A stretch of DNA of 56,746 nt from Mycobacterium sp. 852013-51886_SCH5428379. Its GTDB lineage: Bacteria > Actinomycetota > Actinomycetes > Mycobacteriales > Mycobacteriaceae. Each line of letters opens with the position of its first letter. The first letter of the stretch is position 1. Below the pieces are notes generated by a model. That model saw only the letters and a program-made list of their open reading frames with translations, made no database searches and was not told where the DNA came from. The DNA lies in assembly GCF_001665575.1 (NCBI RefSeq), contig NZ_LZSU01000040.1, positions 1 through 56,746 on the forward strand. The letters are read 5' to 3'. Shown piece by piece: positions 18,757 through 27,104 of this stretch. A program made the translations under genes and the position numbers.

Positions 18757-19829
18757 GGGCGTTCCTCTTCCAGATCGGGATCGATGTCGGGTTCGGTGCG
18801 AAACATGAAGAAGAACACCACCCAGCCGATCGCGGCCAGGAAGATCCAGCTGACGAGGCGGTAGATGAGCATTGCGGAGATGGCGCCCGCGAGCGTCATC
18901 CCGCTGGACACCAGGCCCGGCACCAGCACCGCCTCGACCACGAGCAGACCACCGGGCATCAGCGGGATGGTCCCCACCGCGCGGGCCGCGGCGTAGGCCA
19001 CCGTCAGCCCGGCCAGCGAAGGATGCCCGCCGGCGGCGTAACAGGCGAACGCCAGGCAGGCCACGTCGGCGACCCAGTTGAACATCGACCAGCTGAACGC
19101 CGCCCCGAGATCGCGTCTACCGAGCTGCACCGACTCCAGCTGGGTGAGCAGTTCGCGCCACTTCGCCACCCCCGTGCCCGCCGGCTTGCCGCGCAGTGAG
19201 TTGAACCAGGTCAGCAGCTTGACCCCGATACCGTCGATCAGCTCCGGCCGCGACGCCACCGCCTGGGCTAGCACCAGCAGCGCCGCGAAACCACCGAGGG
19301 TGAACACCAGCGACAGCGGGTTCTTGCTGGCGCCGAGCAGGAATGCACCGCCCAGACCGAGCAGCGCCAGACCGACACCCTGCAGCACCCCGGACATCAC
19401 CAGCTGCCAGGACGCCACCACCGGCGTCGCACCCCACAGCCGCTGCTGGCGGTACAGGAACGTCGCGGAGAGCACCGGTCCGCCCGGCATCGTCGTGCTC
19501 AGCGCGTTCCCCGCGTAGAACGCGGCCTCCGATCGCCACTGCCGGACCTCGACGCCGGCCGAGCGCAGCAGCGTGCGCTGGATCTGGGCGAAGCTGTGCA
19601 TCGACAGCAGCGAGGCGACGACCGCCGCGAGCACCCACCACCAGTTCGCCGACAGCAGGCTCTGCCACGCCTTGGCGAGCTGATCCCACACCAGGACCGC
19701 CTCGACGGTGAGCACAATGACCGCGAGCGCGATGACCGCCCACCGCACCCACCAGTACTTCCCCCGGGCGGATCCCGCGGGATCGGTCCCCGCCGACTGG
19801 GTGTCGCCGGCAGGCGCGTCGTGAGACAC
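18753..19829 (-). CDS. YbhN/UPF0104 flippase-like membrane protein (Rv0204c type)
   Basis: A 358-residue integral membrane protein with about eight TM helices, of the lysylphosphatidylglycerol synthetase membrane-domain family (COG0392). Characteristic parts are NALSTTMPGGPVLSATFLYRQ and the GTIPLMPGGLLVVEAVL repeat. Related proteins flip or transfer lipid-linked groups. Order matches Rv0204c. The GTG at 19829 is chosen because a -10 box lies 6 bases upstream, giving a leaderless start; longer frames run into the divergent gene. The end overlaps the lipoprotein start by four bases. Confidence 0.88.
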   Translation of the reverse strand: MSHDAPAGDTQSAGTDPAGSARGKYWWVRWAVIALAVIVLTVEAVLVWDQLAKAWQSLLSANWWWVLAAVVASLLSMHSFAQIQRTLLRSAGVEVRQWRSEAAFYAGNALSTTMPGGPVLSATFLYRQQRLWGATPVVASWQLVMSGVLQGVGLALLGLGGAFLLGASKNPLSLVFTLGGFAALLVLAQAVASRPELIDGIGVKLLTWFNSLRGKPAGTGVAKWRELLTQLESVQLGRRDLGAAFSWSMFNWVADVACLAFACYAAGGHPSLAGLTVAYAAARAVGTIPLMPGGLLVVEAVLVPGLVSSGMTLAGAISAMLIYRLVSWIFLAAIGWVVFFFMFRTEPDIDPDLEEERP

Positions 19830-19859
19830 GGCTACAGGGTAACGGGGGGCGGCTACAGT
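19829..19859. promoter_or_regulatory. Divergent leaderless promoters between Rv0204c- and Rv0205-like genes
   Basis: On the minus strand, TACCCT (19841-19836) lies 6 bases before the GTG at 19829. On the plus strand, TACAGT (19854-19859) lies 7 bases before the ATG at 19867. Both fit TANNNT with transcription starting at or next to the first codon. The 9-mer CGGCTACAG occurs twice as a direct repeat (19829-19837 and 19850-19858), once at each promoter. Confidence 0.55.
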
Positions 19860-19866
19860 ACCCCGC

Positions 19867-21012
19867 ATGCCAGCAGGCCTGTCCGCGGACGATCTCTCGG
19901 TGACTCCATTCGTCCGGCAGGCCGCCGCGTGGGCGTGGCGGCTGTTGGTGATCTTCGGGGCGGTGTTCGCGGTGCTGTGGTTGGTGCTGCAGCTCGAGAT
20001 CATCGTGGTGCCGGTCGCGCTGGCGACGCTGTTGGCCGCGCTGCTGATGCCCGCGGTCGATTTCCTCGACCGCAGGGGCGCACCGCGCAGTGGGGCGGTC
20101 GCACTGATCCTGCTCAGCGGCCTGGCGATCGTCGGCGGCCTGTTGACGTTCGTGGTCAGCCAGTTCGTCGAGGGCACCCCCGCGCTGGTCGAACAGGTGA
20201 CCCGAAGCATCGACGGGCTTCGGCGCTGGCTGATCGACGGCCCGCTCGGACTGAGCCGCGATCAGATCGACAACGCGGGCAACTCCGCGATCCAGGCGCT
20301 GCAGGACAACCAGGAGCGGGTGACCAGCGGGGCGCTGTCGACCGCGGGCACGATCACCGAGATCGTCACCGGCGCACTGCTCGTGCTGTTCACCCTGATC
20401 TTCCTGCTGCACGGTGGCCGCAACATCTTCGAATTCGTGACCAGGATCTTCCCCGCACCAGCCCGCCGTCGGGTACGCGACGCCGGCCGGGCCGGTTTCC
20501 ACTCATTGATCGGCTACGTCCGCGCGACGTTCCTGGTGGCGCTCGTCGACGCCATCGGCATCGGCACCGGCCTGGCGATCATGGGGGTACCGCTGGCGTT
20601 GCCCCTGGCCTCGCTGGTGTTCATGGGCGCGTTCATCCCGCTGGTCGGCGCCGTCGTCACCGGCTTCCTCGCCGTGATCGTCGCGCTGCTGACGAAGGGT
20701 CTGGTGTACGCGCTGATCACCCTCGGCCTGATCCTGGCGGTGCAGCAGCTCGAAGGCCATGTGCTGCAACCGCTGGTGATGGGCCGGGCTGTCTCCATCC
20801 ACCCGCTGGCCGTCGTGCTGGCCATCGCCGGCGGCGGCGTGACGGCGGGCATCATCGGCGCGCTGCTCGCGGTCCCGCTGGTGGCGTTCCTCAACAGCGC
20901 GATCCGTGTGCTCACCGCCCCCGACCCGCAGGCCGAGGCCGCCGAGTTGAAGGCCGAGGACGGCCCCGCGATCAGCGCCGAACCCGACGATGTCGAGGAG
21001 AAGGTCGACTAG
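19867..21012 (+). CDS. AI-2E/YdiK-family permease (Rv0205 type)
   Basis: A 381-residue membrane protein of the AI-2E transporter family (PF01594): two or three N-terminal TM helices, a central amphipathic region (FVEGTPALVEQVTRSIDGL) and five C-terminal helices containing the family patterns FLVALVDAIGIGTGL, PLALPLASLVFMGAFIPLVGA and GHVLQPLVMGRAVSIHPL. The C-terminal tail is acidic and soluble. Order matches Rv0205. Substrate is unknown; despite the family name, autoinducer transport is not implied. It converges on mmpL3 with a 28-base gap. Confidence 0.92.
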   Translation: MPAGLSADDLSVTPFVRQAAAWAWRLLVIFGAVFAVLWLVLQLEIIVVPVALATLLAALLMPAVDFLDRRGAPRSGAVALILLSGLAIVGGLLTFVVSQFVEGTPALVEQVTRSIDGLRRWLIDGPLGLSRDQIDNAGNSAIQALQDNQERVTSGALSTAGTITEIVTGALLVLFTLIFLLHGGRNIFEFVTRIFPAPARRRVRDAGRAGFHSLIGYVRATFLVALVDAIGIGTGLAIMGVPLALPLASLVFMGAFIPLVGAVVTGFLAVIVALLTKGLVYALITLGLILAVQQLEGHVLQPLVMGRAVSIHPLAVVLAIAGGGVTAGIIGALLAVPLVAFLNSAIRVLTAPDPQAEAAELKAEDGPAISAEPDDVEEKVD

Positions 21013-21040
21013 TTGCACACTCGATCAGCTCGAGCGTCTG

Positions 21041-24000
21041 CTAGATCCGGCCCTCGCGTCGCAGCAGATCCTGTGCGCTGACCCCGCCGCCGCGCCGTTT
21101 CTGCGCCTCCTCGGTGAGGTCGATCTTCTCCGTGGAATCGGCGTCCGACGGCGACTTGGGATTCTCGGGCACCGGGAGCTTGGTCGTGGCCTCACCGGAA
21201 TCCGGCTGCGACTGCGGCTGCGCGGGCCGCTGCACCGGGATCGCCGTCGTCGGCTCGTTGCCCTCGTTGGGATCCCCGCCGCGTCCGCCGGGCCGCATCG
21301 CCTGGGTGGGCTCGGCCGACGGCTGCGGCCGCGGCGGCTGACCGCCGGGTCCGCCCGGACCGTTCGCCCCGCCGCGCAGTTCGCCGAGCCAGGACTCGAT
21401 CTCGCGCTCCTCGCGCTGCGGCGCCTGCGGTTGCGGGGTGCGCTGCGTGGTCGCGTTGACCGCCCCGCGCACCGCGTTCTTGGCCATCGACAGCCGGGTG
21501 GTCGGCGGTTCGGGAGCCGGGGGACGACCGGCCGGAAGCCGGGTGGTACCCGCCACCGACGGACCGCTGACGCGCGGCGGGCCCGGCGGGATACGAGTCG
21601 GGCCGACCCGTCCCTCGGGAACCGGATGCGTGGGATCGTGCGGCGGACGATGTCCGACCGACGGCCGCGGCGGCACCGGCGCGCCGGCCCCGACCAGCGC
21701 CATATCGTCGCTCGGATCGTGCACCACCGGACGCCTGCGCTCGTCGGGCAGTTCGGTCTCGCCGAGCCCGAGGCGTTCCTGGATGCGCTTCATCCAGCGC
21801 GGCGCCCACCAGCAGTCGTCGCCCAGCATCTTCATGATCGCGGGCACGAGGAACATCCGGATGATCGTCGCGTCCAGCAGCAGCGCGATGAGCAGGCCGA
21901 ACGCCAGGTACTTCATCATCACCAGGTCGGAGAACACGAACGCGCCCGCCACGACCGCCAGCACCAGCGCGGCGCCGGTGATCAGCCGGCCGGTGGTGGC
22001 CGTACCGATGCGGATCGCCTCGGCGGTCGACATCCCGCGCTCCCGCGCCTCGACCATGCGGGAGACCAGGAACACCTCGTAGTCGGTCGACAACCCCCAG
22101 ATCACCGCGATGATCAGGCCGATCATCGGGGCCATCAGCGGCTGCGGGGTGTAGTTCATCAGCCCGGAGCCGTGCCCGTCGACGAACATCCACGTCAGGA
22201 TGCCCATCGTCGAGCCCAACGTCAGGGCGCTCATCAGCGCCGCCTTGATCGGCAGCACGATCGAGCCGAACGCCAGGAACATCAGGATCGTCGTCGTGAC
22301 GATCAGGATCGTCACCATCAGCGGCAGCTTGTCGAACAGACTGTGGATCGAGTCCTGTTCCAGCGCGGGGGTGCCGCCGACCGAGATCGTCAGGCCCCGC
22401 GGCGGCGCCAGTTCGCGCAGCTCCTCGATCTTCTGCGACGCATCGTTGCGGTCGATGAGGCCGTTCTGGATCACCCGCACCGACGGGTCGGTGGATTCAC
22501 CGCCACGCGGCTGCCACATCTTCGACGGATCGCCGTCGGGTTCGATGAACCCGGGGATCGTCAGCGCCTCGTTGCGGATCTCCGCGACCTGCTGATCGGT
22601 GACGGGCTGACCGTCGGTGTTCTCGATGACCAGCGTCAGCGGTTCGGTGCGGAAGCCGGGGAACGTCTTGTCGAAGTCCTCCTGCGCGATGCGCACGGCG
22701 TTGTCCGGCGGCAGGTACTTCTCGCTGATGCCGCCGAGCGCCAGCTGGCCGAGCGGGATGACCAGCAGGATCATCACGATGATGATCGGGGCGGCGAAGG
22801 CGCCGGGCCGCTTCATCACGCGGGTGACGAGTTTGCCCCAGAAGCCGCGCTCGACCTCGGCGCGGGTCTTGGTCTTCTGCGTCTTGTCGCTGAGCCAGTT
22901 CAGCCACCACACGATGGGCCGGCGCGCCAGCGGCACGTAGCGCGCGAGCGCCAGGCCGAAGGTGACGATGGCCAGGAACGCGATGATGCCGAGCAGCATC
23001 CAGTAGACGGCGCTGCCGATGACGTCGGCGTCCTTCATCGCGATGACGCCCCACGTCATCGCTCCGTAGAGCGCCGTGTAGCCGATGACCAGGCCGATCA
23101 GCGCCAGCTGGGCGCCCTGTTCGCCGCTCTGCTTGATCCGCTTGCGGGCGATGTGGCCGAGCGCGATACCCGCAGGCGGCACCAGCAGCCCGAGCGGGAT
23201 CGAGGCGATCGCGAAGGTGTTGGTCTTCTGCACGGCCGGATCGGAGTGGATCGGGTCCGGGAGAGCGAATTTGACGAGCGTGCGGACGCCGAGGGCGTCG
23301 ACGCGCGGTCCGAGGATGGCCAGCGCGGCGGCCAGCACGGTGACCGACAGGATCGCCGCGAGCATGACGGAGGCGATGATCGCGTAGGTGATGGACTTCA
23401 GGAAGCCCTGCGGGAACAGCAACAGCGGCACCGACGAGGCCACCAGGATCACCGCGGAGAACATGATGGTCCGGCCCGACGTCATCACCGTGCGCCGGAC
23501 GGCGGCCTCGGTGTCGTAGCCCTCGGCGAGTTCCTCGCGGAATCGGCTCACCATGAACAGGCCGTAGTCGACGGCGATGCCGAGGCCCATCAGCGTCACC
23601 ACCGGCTGGGCGAAGAAGTGCACGGGCATGAACTCGGCGAACAACCGCATGATGCCCAACGCGCCCGCGATGGTCAGGCCGCCGATCAGACCGGGCAGCG
23701 CCGCGGCGATGACGCCGCCGAACACGAAGAACAACACCACGCAGACCAGCGGGATGGCGGCGACCTCGGCACGCTTCTGGTCCTCGCCGATGGTTCCGGT
23801 GAGCTCGCTGGCGAGCGGGTTCAGGCCGGCGAGTTGGATGTCGCCGTCGTTGATCGCCTTCAGCTGGGGTTCGACGACCTGGTAGTTCTTCAAGATCGAG
23901 TCGTCGTCGTCGCCCTTGAGCGGGATGCTGACGAAGGTCTTCGACAGGTCGGAGGTCTTCATCTGCTGGACGGTCTCGAGCGTTGTGGTCGGGGCCTTCA

Positions 24001-24334
24001 GCCAGCCGACCCAGGCTTCGACCTGGTCCGGGTTGTCGGCGACCAGCGCGTCGAGCTCGCCGGTGACCTTCTCCATCCACTGCGGATCGTCGACCTTCTT
24101 ACCGTCGGGCGGTGTCAGGATCGCGACGACGTGGCTGGTCCGGTCACGTCCATAGGCTTCGTCGGCCACCACGGAGGCGTGCACCGACTGGCTGCCCTCG
24201 TCGTAGAAGCCGCTCTGGGTGACGTGCTGGCCCAGGCTGATCCCGTACACACCGCCACCGAGACAGAGAGCCACCATGACAGCGATGACGATGTACCGGA
24301 ATCGGTACACGATTCGACCCCACCAGGCGAACAC
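21041..24334 (-). CDS. mmpL3: MmpL3 trehalose monomycolate transporter
   Basis: A 1097-residue RND-family transporter, essential in mycobacteria for flipping or exporting trehalose monomycolate to the outer membrane. The N-terminus (MFAWWGRIVYRFRYIV) is typical. The two proton-relay Asp-Tyr pairs are in LGIAVDYGLFMVSRFREEL and WGLSTDYEVFLVSRMVEAR. About 12 TM helices end near residue 780 and are followed by a cytoplasmic tail of some 300 residues, longer than in M. tuberculosis (944 aa total). The tail is rich in Pro, Gly and Thr and ends in the conserved GGVSAQDLLRREGRI. The start is GTG with a GAGGAG ribosome site (plus-strand CTCCTC at 24340-24345). Confidence 0.97.
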   Translation of the reverse strand: MFAWWGRIVYRFRYIVIAVMVALCLGGGVYGISLGQHVTQSGFYDEGSQSVHASVVADEAYGRDRTSHVVAILTPPDGKKVDDPQWMEKVTGELDALVADNPDQVEAWVGWLKAPTTTLETVQQMKTSDLSKTFVSIPLKGDDDDSILKNYQVVEPQLKAINDGDIQLAGLNPLASELTGTIGEDQKRAEVAAIPLVCVVLFFVFGGVIAAALPGLIGGLTIAGALGIMRLFAEFMPVHFFAQPVVTLMGLGIAVDYGLFMVSRFREELAEGYDTEAAVRRTVMTSGRTIMFSAVILVASSVPLLLFPQGFLKSITYAIIASVMLAAILSVTVLAAALAILGPRVDALGVRTLVKFALPDPIHSDPAVQKTNTFAIASIPLGLLVPPAGIALGHIARKRIKQSGEQGAQLALIGLVIGYTALYGAMTWGVIAMKDADVIGSAVYWMLLGIIAFLAIVTFGLALARYVPLARRPIVWWLNWLSDKTQKTKTRAEVERGFWGKLVTRVMKRPGAFAAPIIIVMILLVIPLGQLALGGISEKYLPPDNAVRIAQEDFDKTFPGFRTEPLTLVIENTDGQPVTDQQVAEIRNEALTIPGFIEPDGDPSKMWQPRGGESTDPSVRVIQNGLIDRNDASQKIEELRELAPPRGLTISVGGTPALEQDSIHSLFDKLPLMVTILIVTTTILMFLAFGSIVLPIKAALMSALTLGSTMGILTWMFVDGHGSGLMNYTPQPLMAPMIGLIIAVIWGLSTDYEVFLVSRMVEARERGMSTAEAIRIGTATTGRLITGAALVLAVVAGAFVFSDLVMMKYLAFGLLIALLLDATIIRMFLVPAIMKMLGDDCWWAPRWMKRIQERLGLGETELPDERRRPVVHDPSDDMALVGAGAPVPPRPSVGHRPPHDPTHPVPEGRVGPTRIPPGPPRVSGPSVAGTTRLPAGRPPAPEPPTTRLSMAKNAVRGAVNATTQRTPQPQAPQREEREIESWLGELRGGANGPGGPGGQPPRPQPSAEPTQAMRPGGRGGDPNEGNEPTTAIPVQRPAQPQSQPDSGEATTKLPVPENPKSPSDADSTEKIDLTEEAQKRRGGGVSAQDLLRREGRI

Positions 24335-24614
24335 TCAAGCTCCTCACTAAATTCTTCGACGACCGCGCTGTGGTCTTTTTTGTTTTCACACACGCGAGGT
24401 CAGCAGCACCGACAGCGGCCATATATCCGCGGCAAGGGTTCCCGGAACACATCTTGCGTGAATGCGCACCAGGTCAGTGCTCTCCAAGGTATCCGACGCT
24501 AGCGTCCGGCCCGCATGTTCGCGAAATCGTCACACCGGGCGCCGAAGCCCTCACCTGGTTGTCTCCTTTCTTCTGGTCCTTCCTTCAATCGTCCCTGTGG
24601 GTGCGCCGCCGCCG
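24335..24614 (-). promoter_or_regulatory. mmpL3 upstream region
   Basis: This 280-base gap between the Rv0207c-like stop and mmpL3 probably holds the mmpL3 promoter. A possible minus-strand -10 is TATATG (plus CATATA, 24420-24425), about 85 bases before the start, with no convincing -35. A perfect 12-bp palindrome, GACGCT/AGCGTC, lies at 24495-24506. No reading frame here looks like a gene. Confidence 0.35.
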
Positions 24615-25313
24615 TCACCCCCGCGAGGCCAGCAGCGCCGAAAGCGGCCGGAACGGCTGCAGCCACGCACCCTCGTCGGGCAGCGAGTCCAGACCGATCC
24701 GCGGCAGCGGTTCCCGGAAGACGCCCGGGATGTCCTCCAGGTCGACGAACTCCAGCGTCTCGGAGGCCAGCGCCCAACTCGCGTGTTCGCGGAACCCCAG
24801 CACCTGCACCGGGATGCCGTCGCGGGCGATGTCCTCCAACGGCTGGCGGAACGCCTGACCGTCCGCCGAGGCGACCAGCACGGATGCCAGGCCCTCCCGG
24901 CGGCGCAGCTCGATGTGGGCGAGCATGTCCGAGTCGACGTCGCTGTCCTCGTCGATCTTCGGTTTGGCGAACACCGCGAACCCGACGTTGCGCAGCGCTT
25001 CGACCCACGGCCGCACCACGTCGGCGCTGCCGGGGGCGATGTTGGTGAAGACGGTGGCCTCGGGTTCGAGGGTGACGTCCTCGTGGCCGGCCGACAGATC
25101 GGCGGTACGGGCCAGCAGCCAGCGGCCCAGCGCGTCGAAGCGCGGGCGGTGCGCGGCGGTCGGGCGGCCCCCGATGATCGACCCCAGGCCCATGTCGAGG
25201 TTGGGCGCGTCCCACACCAGCAGCACGCGACGGGTGCCGGGCTGCGGCCCGGCCGGTGGCGGAGGCGGCGTGACCTGCGGCGCGTCGGGCGGCGCGTCCT
25301 CGGTGACGCTCAT
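24615..25313 (-). CDS. NYN-domain (PIN-like) protein, Rv0207c type
   Basis: A 232-residue protein with a Pro-rich N-terminus and a NYN/PIN-like nuclease fold. The acidic residues expected at a metal-binding site are seen in LLVWDAPNLDMGLG, EDSDVDSDMLAHIEL and VLVASADGQAF. Such domains usually cut RNA. Order matches Rv0207c. The ATG at 25313 overlaps the trmB stop by four bases, so it is coupled to trmB, and a joint role in RNA metabolism is plausible. Longer open frames upstream are inside trmB. Confidence 0.87.
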   Translation of the reverse strand: MSVTEDAPPDAPQVTPPPPPAGPQPGTRRVLLVWDAPNLDMGLGSIIGGRPTAAHRPRFDALGRWLLARTADLSAGHEDVTLEPEATVFTNIAPGSADVVRPWVEALRNVGFAVFAKPKIDEDSDVDSDMLAHIELRRREGLASVLVASADGQAFRQPLEDIARDGIPVQVLGFREHASWALASETLEFVDLEDIPGVFREPLPRIGLDSLPDEGAWLQPFRPLSALLASRG

Positions 25314-26080
25314 GGCGTCTTCTCCCAGAGCAGTTCGGTGACGTCCGGACCGGCCAGCGCCTTGCGTTCGTACTTCGTGACGGGCCGCCGGGTGGAGATG
25401 GGCAGTTCGTCGTCGGGCTGCACCCGGCGCAGCAGCGGCTCGGCGTCGCCCACCTCGGCGATGTGCTCGGCGTAGCCCGAGTGGTCGGTGGCGGCGTGCA
25501 GGACGCCGCCCGGACGGAGCCGGTCGGCGATCAGCGCGACGGTCTCGGGCTGCAGGAAGCGACGTTTGTGGTGGCGCGATTTGGGCCACGGATCGGGGAA
25601 GAAGATCCGGACACCGGTCAGCGATCCACTGCCGACCATGTGCTCGAGCACGTCGAGGCCGTCCCCGCGGATCATCCGGATGTTCGGTACGCCCTCGCGG
25701 TCGATGGCGCCGAGCAGTTGGGCCAGGCCGCGGCGGTACACCTCGACCGCGATGACGTCGATGTGCGGTTCGTCCTGGGCCATCGCCAGGGTCGAGGTGC
25801 CGGTGCCGCAGCCGATCTCCAGGACGACGGGCGCGGAGCGGCCGAACCAGGCGGCGGTGTCCAGCGGTGCGGCGGGTTGGCCGGCGTCGTCACGGGCCTG
25901 CGTGCCCAGCGTCGGCCACAGCCGGTCCCAGGTGGACTGCTGGCTGTCGGACAGCGCGGAGCGGCGGGACCGGAAGCTGGTCACCCGCCTGGGCGGATGC
26001 GGCGTGCCCGGAGCCGGCTCCGTCGCCGGGCGCCCGGCGACGTCCGACTCGCGCGCATACATCCGTCCATGGTCGCTCAT
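25310..26080 (-). CDS. trmB: tRNA (guanine-N7-)-methyltransferase TrmB
   Basis: A 256-residue SAM-dependent methyltransferase that makes m7G46 in tRNA. Motif I is VVLEIGCGTGTSTLAMA, the acidic post-I loop is VIAVEVYRRGL, and the TrmB-specific FFPDPWPKSRHHKRRF is present, as is the C-terminal TKYERKAL. The N-terminal MSDHGRMYA resembles the M. tuberculosis protein (263 aa), supporting the ATG at 26080 over the internal one at 26062. It is the first gene of the trmB/Rv0207c-like pair. Confidence 0.95.
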   Translation of the reverse strand: MSDHGRMYARESDVAGRPATEPAPGTPHPPRRVTSFRSRRSALSDSQQSTWDRLWPTLGTQARDDAGQPAAPLDTAAWFGRSAPVVLEIGCGTGTSTLAMAQDEPHIDVIAVEVYRRGLAQLLGAIDREGVPNIRMIRGDGLDVLEHMVGSGSLTGVRIFFPDPWPKSRHHKRRFLQPETVALIADRLRPGGVLHAATDHSGYAEHIAEVGDAEPLLRRVQPDDELPISTRRPVTKYERKALAGPDVTELLWEKTP

Positions 26081-26273
26081 GGACCCTTGGGTACCCCCAT
26101 CGCCGACCATATTGATACCCAACAGTTGCCTACCGCGGCGGCCTGCCGAGAAAGTGTCGGGACACCCCCGCCGCGGGTGTGACGATTTCCGGAAAGGATC
26201 ACCATCCAGCCGGAGGATTCGCATCGTCGCCGAGGTATTTCGCCGGTTCGCGGAGCAGACCGGGGACCCGCGC
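26081..26273. promoter_or_regulatory. Divergent region trmB / Rv0209-like, with palindrome
   Basis: The gap holds a perfect inverted repeat GTGTC-GG-GACAC (26154-26165), overlapped by a second possible stem ACACCC/GGGTGT (26162-26180). An AT-rich stretch ATATTGATA (26109-26117) could hold the trmB -10 on the minus strand. GGAGG (26212-26216) is a strong ribosome site, but no ATG, GTG or TTG follows at proper distance in the downstream gene's frame. Confidence 0.35.
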
Positions 26274-27104
26274 GTGGCCCCGATCGCCGCCGCGCTGGCG
26301 GCGCCGGTGCGGGCGGCGGTGTGCGGACGGCGCGGGGTGGGGCGGCGCACACTGGCCCGCGCCCTGGCCGGGCGGTGGCGGATCGTCGACCCGGATCCGC
26401 ACGGCGATCCGGACATCGCCGTCGTGGCGTTCGCCGAGGCGGTCAAACCGGAGGACACGGCCGAGCAGTCCCGGTGGCGGCGCCGGGGGGTGCCGATCGT
26501 CGTCGTGCGCACCAAGGCCGACCTCGGCGCCGGTCCGTCCGGCCTGGCGTGCGCGGCGCTGCTCGCCGACGTCGATCTGGACGACGAGCTGCTCGGCGCG
26601 CTGCGGACGGCCGACCTGCGGTCGGTGGAGCGGGACGTGCGCCGCCGGCTATTGCACACCCTGGACCGCCACGGCACCACGGTGTGCGTCGACGCACTGC
26701 AGCACGGTGCCGCACCCGACGGGCTGCGGGCCGTGTTGCGGGAGGCCAGCGGCATCGACGCCGTGCACCGCGAGCTCGGCGATCTCACCGCCACCGTCCG
26801 ATACCGGCGTGCGCGAGCGGCGGTGACGGCGCTGCACGCGGTCGCTCTGCGCGGCGACCCGGGCGACGTCATCGCGGACTTCCTCGCCGGGGACGAGTTG
26901 GCGCTGGCGACCATGGGTGCGGCCGTCGACGTACTGGAGGCCGCCGGCCTGTCCGTCGATCCGGGGGATACGGCGCACGCCCATCTGCGCCGGGCGGTGC
27001 GGTGGCGCGCGTACAGCCGCGGACCGGTCGGCCCGCTGCACCGTGCCTGCGGGCTCGACGTCTGCCGCGGATCGCTGCGGCTGCTGGGCCGGTCCGGCCG
27101 ATGA
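26274..27104 (+). CDS. Degenerate GTPase-like protein (Rv0209 type), start uncertain
   Basis: With the first usual start (GTG 26274, GGGGA at 26262) the product is 276 residues. The same frame is open and protein-like further upstream (VAEVFRRFAEQTGDPR), where GGAGG sits 6 bases before an ATC codon at 26223, so the true start may be non-standard or hidden by an indel. A P-loop-like GRRGVGRRTLARAL (Lys replaced by Arg) and a G4-like VVRTKADLG suggest a degenerate P-loop GTPase; the rest is helical. Gene order matches Rv0209, which as I recall is longer. The stop overlaps the next ATG. Confidence 0.75.
   Translation: MAPIAAALAAPVRAAVCGRRGVGRRTLARALAGRWRIVDPDPHGDPDIAVVAFAEAVKPEDTAEQSRWRRRGVPIVVVRTKADLGAGPSGLACAALLADVDLDDELLGALRTADLRSVERDVRRRLLHTLDRHGTTVCVDALQHGAAPDGLRAVLREASGIDAVHRELGDLTATVRYRRARAAVTALHAVALRGDPGDVIADFLAGDELALATMGAAVDVLEAAGLSVDPGDTAHAHLRRAVRWRAYSRGPVGPLHRACGLDVCRGSLRLLGRSGR

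Noticed and set aside
24495..24506. 12-bp palindrome as terminator after the Rv0207c-like gene
   Set aside because: Short, no loop or T-tract, and more than 100 bases from the stop; kept only as a note in the mmpL3 upstream region.
26162..26180. ACACCC/GGGTGT hairpin as terminator
   Set aside because: It lies between divergent genes, where no transcript needs to end, and overlaps a better palindrome.
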